Both the position numbers and the translations under genes were made by a program. Source: Pseudomonadota bacterium (GTDB lineage Bacteria; Pseudomonadota; Alphaproteobacteria; Acetobacterales; Acetobacteraceae). From it: a stretch of 5,876 nucleotides of DNA. How positions within the stretch are numbered: position 1 is the first letter of the stretch; each line of letters starts with the position of its first letter. Where the stretch lies: NCBI GenBank assembly GCA_021808185.1, contig JAKBCB010000252.1, forward strand, positions 1-5,876, given 5' to 3'. The notes under the pieces are model-generated. The model did no database searches and had not been told where the DNA came from. It saw nothing but the letters and a program-made list of their open reading frames with translations. Shown one piece after another: positions 5,743 to 5,876 of this stretch.

Positions 5743-5876
5743 GTGAATCTTGAAGTTTTCGCGAGCCCGAAACGCAACCGCGGCCGCAAGCCGCGTCCGG
5801 GGCCGACGCCGACTTACGTTGCGGAAGATCCACTACTGACCGTGGACGAGGCGTCCGCCGAGGTCAATGTCGCGAA
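5743..5876 (+). CDS. N-terminus of a probable excisionase/AlpA-like helix-turn-helix protein (cut by the window end)
   Basis: The first 44 codons are present, then the window ends. Start GTG at 5743-5745, with AGGAG 6 nt upstream (5732-5736) and an in-frame stop at 5728-5730, so no longer start is possible. Residues 10-18 are basic, with RGRKPRP (13-19), resembling an AT-hook core. Residues 30-44, DPLLTVDEASAEVNV, match the opening of MerR/excisionase-type HTH domains (compare the '-LLTveEaAa.L.vs' pattern), whose recognition helix would lie just past the edge. Such small proteins direct excision or activate integrase genes in prophages and islands. The position near a tRNA-Ser with flanking repeats fits. 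An HTH transcription factor not tied to a mobile element is the alternative. The domain call rests on about 15 residues, so the function is tentative. Confidence 0.6.
   Translation, partial: MNLEVFASPKRNRGRKPRPGPTPTYVAEDPLLTVDEASAEVNVA

Noticed and set aside
5576..5746. Small plus-strand frame of 56 codons starting MNPRRGG and ending in GTGA with the HTH gene
   Set aside because: The 4-base overlap is tempting, but there is no good ribosome-binding site at 5576 and no recognisable sequence; it also runs through the hairpin at 5712-5741. Most likely chance.
5408..5833. Minus-strand 141-codon frame across the island-like stretch
   Set aside because: It overlaps the better supported HTH gene start on the other strand, has Arg/Ala/Pro-rich composition typical of GC-driven open frames, and shows no domain.

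Overview
This is a high-GC chromosomal segment that looks alphaproteobacterial, most likely Rhodospirillales and possibly Acetobacteraceae. That placement rests on three things: the tightly packed order trpB-trpA-accD-folC, the style of the TrpA, AccD and FolC proteins, and GTG/TTG starts with GTGA overlaps. It is read by eye and has not been checked by any search.

Layout. From about 1 to 5135 everything reads on the minus strand. trpB (3894-5135) begins an operon and is followed by trpA (3067-3897, GTGA overlap), accD (2188-3054, 12-nt gap) and folC (905-2191, GTGA overlap). Together these supply tryptophan synthase (both subunits), the carboxyltransferase beta subunit of acetyl-CoA carboxylase, and dihydrofolate/folylpolyglutamate synthase. 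After folC comes a separate minus-strand gene with its own likely promoter. It encodes a secreted beta-barrel protein of the outer-membrane 'transporter / phenol MetA-pathway' type and runs off the left edge at base 1. A 25-bp perfect palindrome is centred on this promoter's -35 box and looks like an operator.

The plus strand from about 5200 holds a tRNA-Ser(CGA) gene (5252-5341) with a clear stable-RNA promoter. Directly after the tRNA 3' end the character changes. There is an AT-richer stretch with an inverted repeat and two tandem copies of AATTCYACCCCC, a pattern like integrase arm-site repeats beside tRNA-integrated elements. About 300 bp of GC-rich sequence without a convincing gene follows. 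Then comes the start of a plus-strand gene (5743 onward) whose N-terminus is basic and runs into what looks like an excisionase/AlpA-type helix-turn-helix. I read 5342 onward as the probable left edge of an integrated element or its remnant; most of it lies outside the window.

The operon is ordinary. The points worth a second look are the island-like junction, the hairpin that buries the ribosome-binding site of the HTH gene, the palindrome over the outer-membrane gene's promoter, the absence of trpF in front of trpB, and two unusual residues in TrpA.
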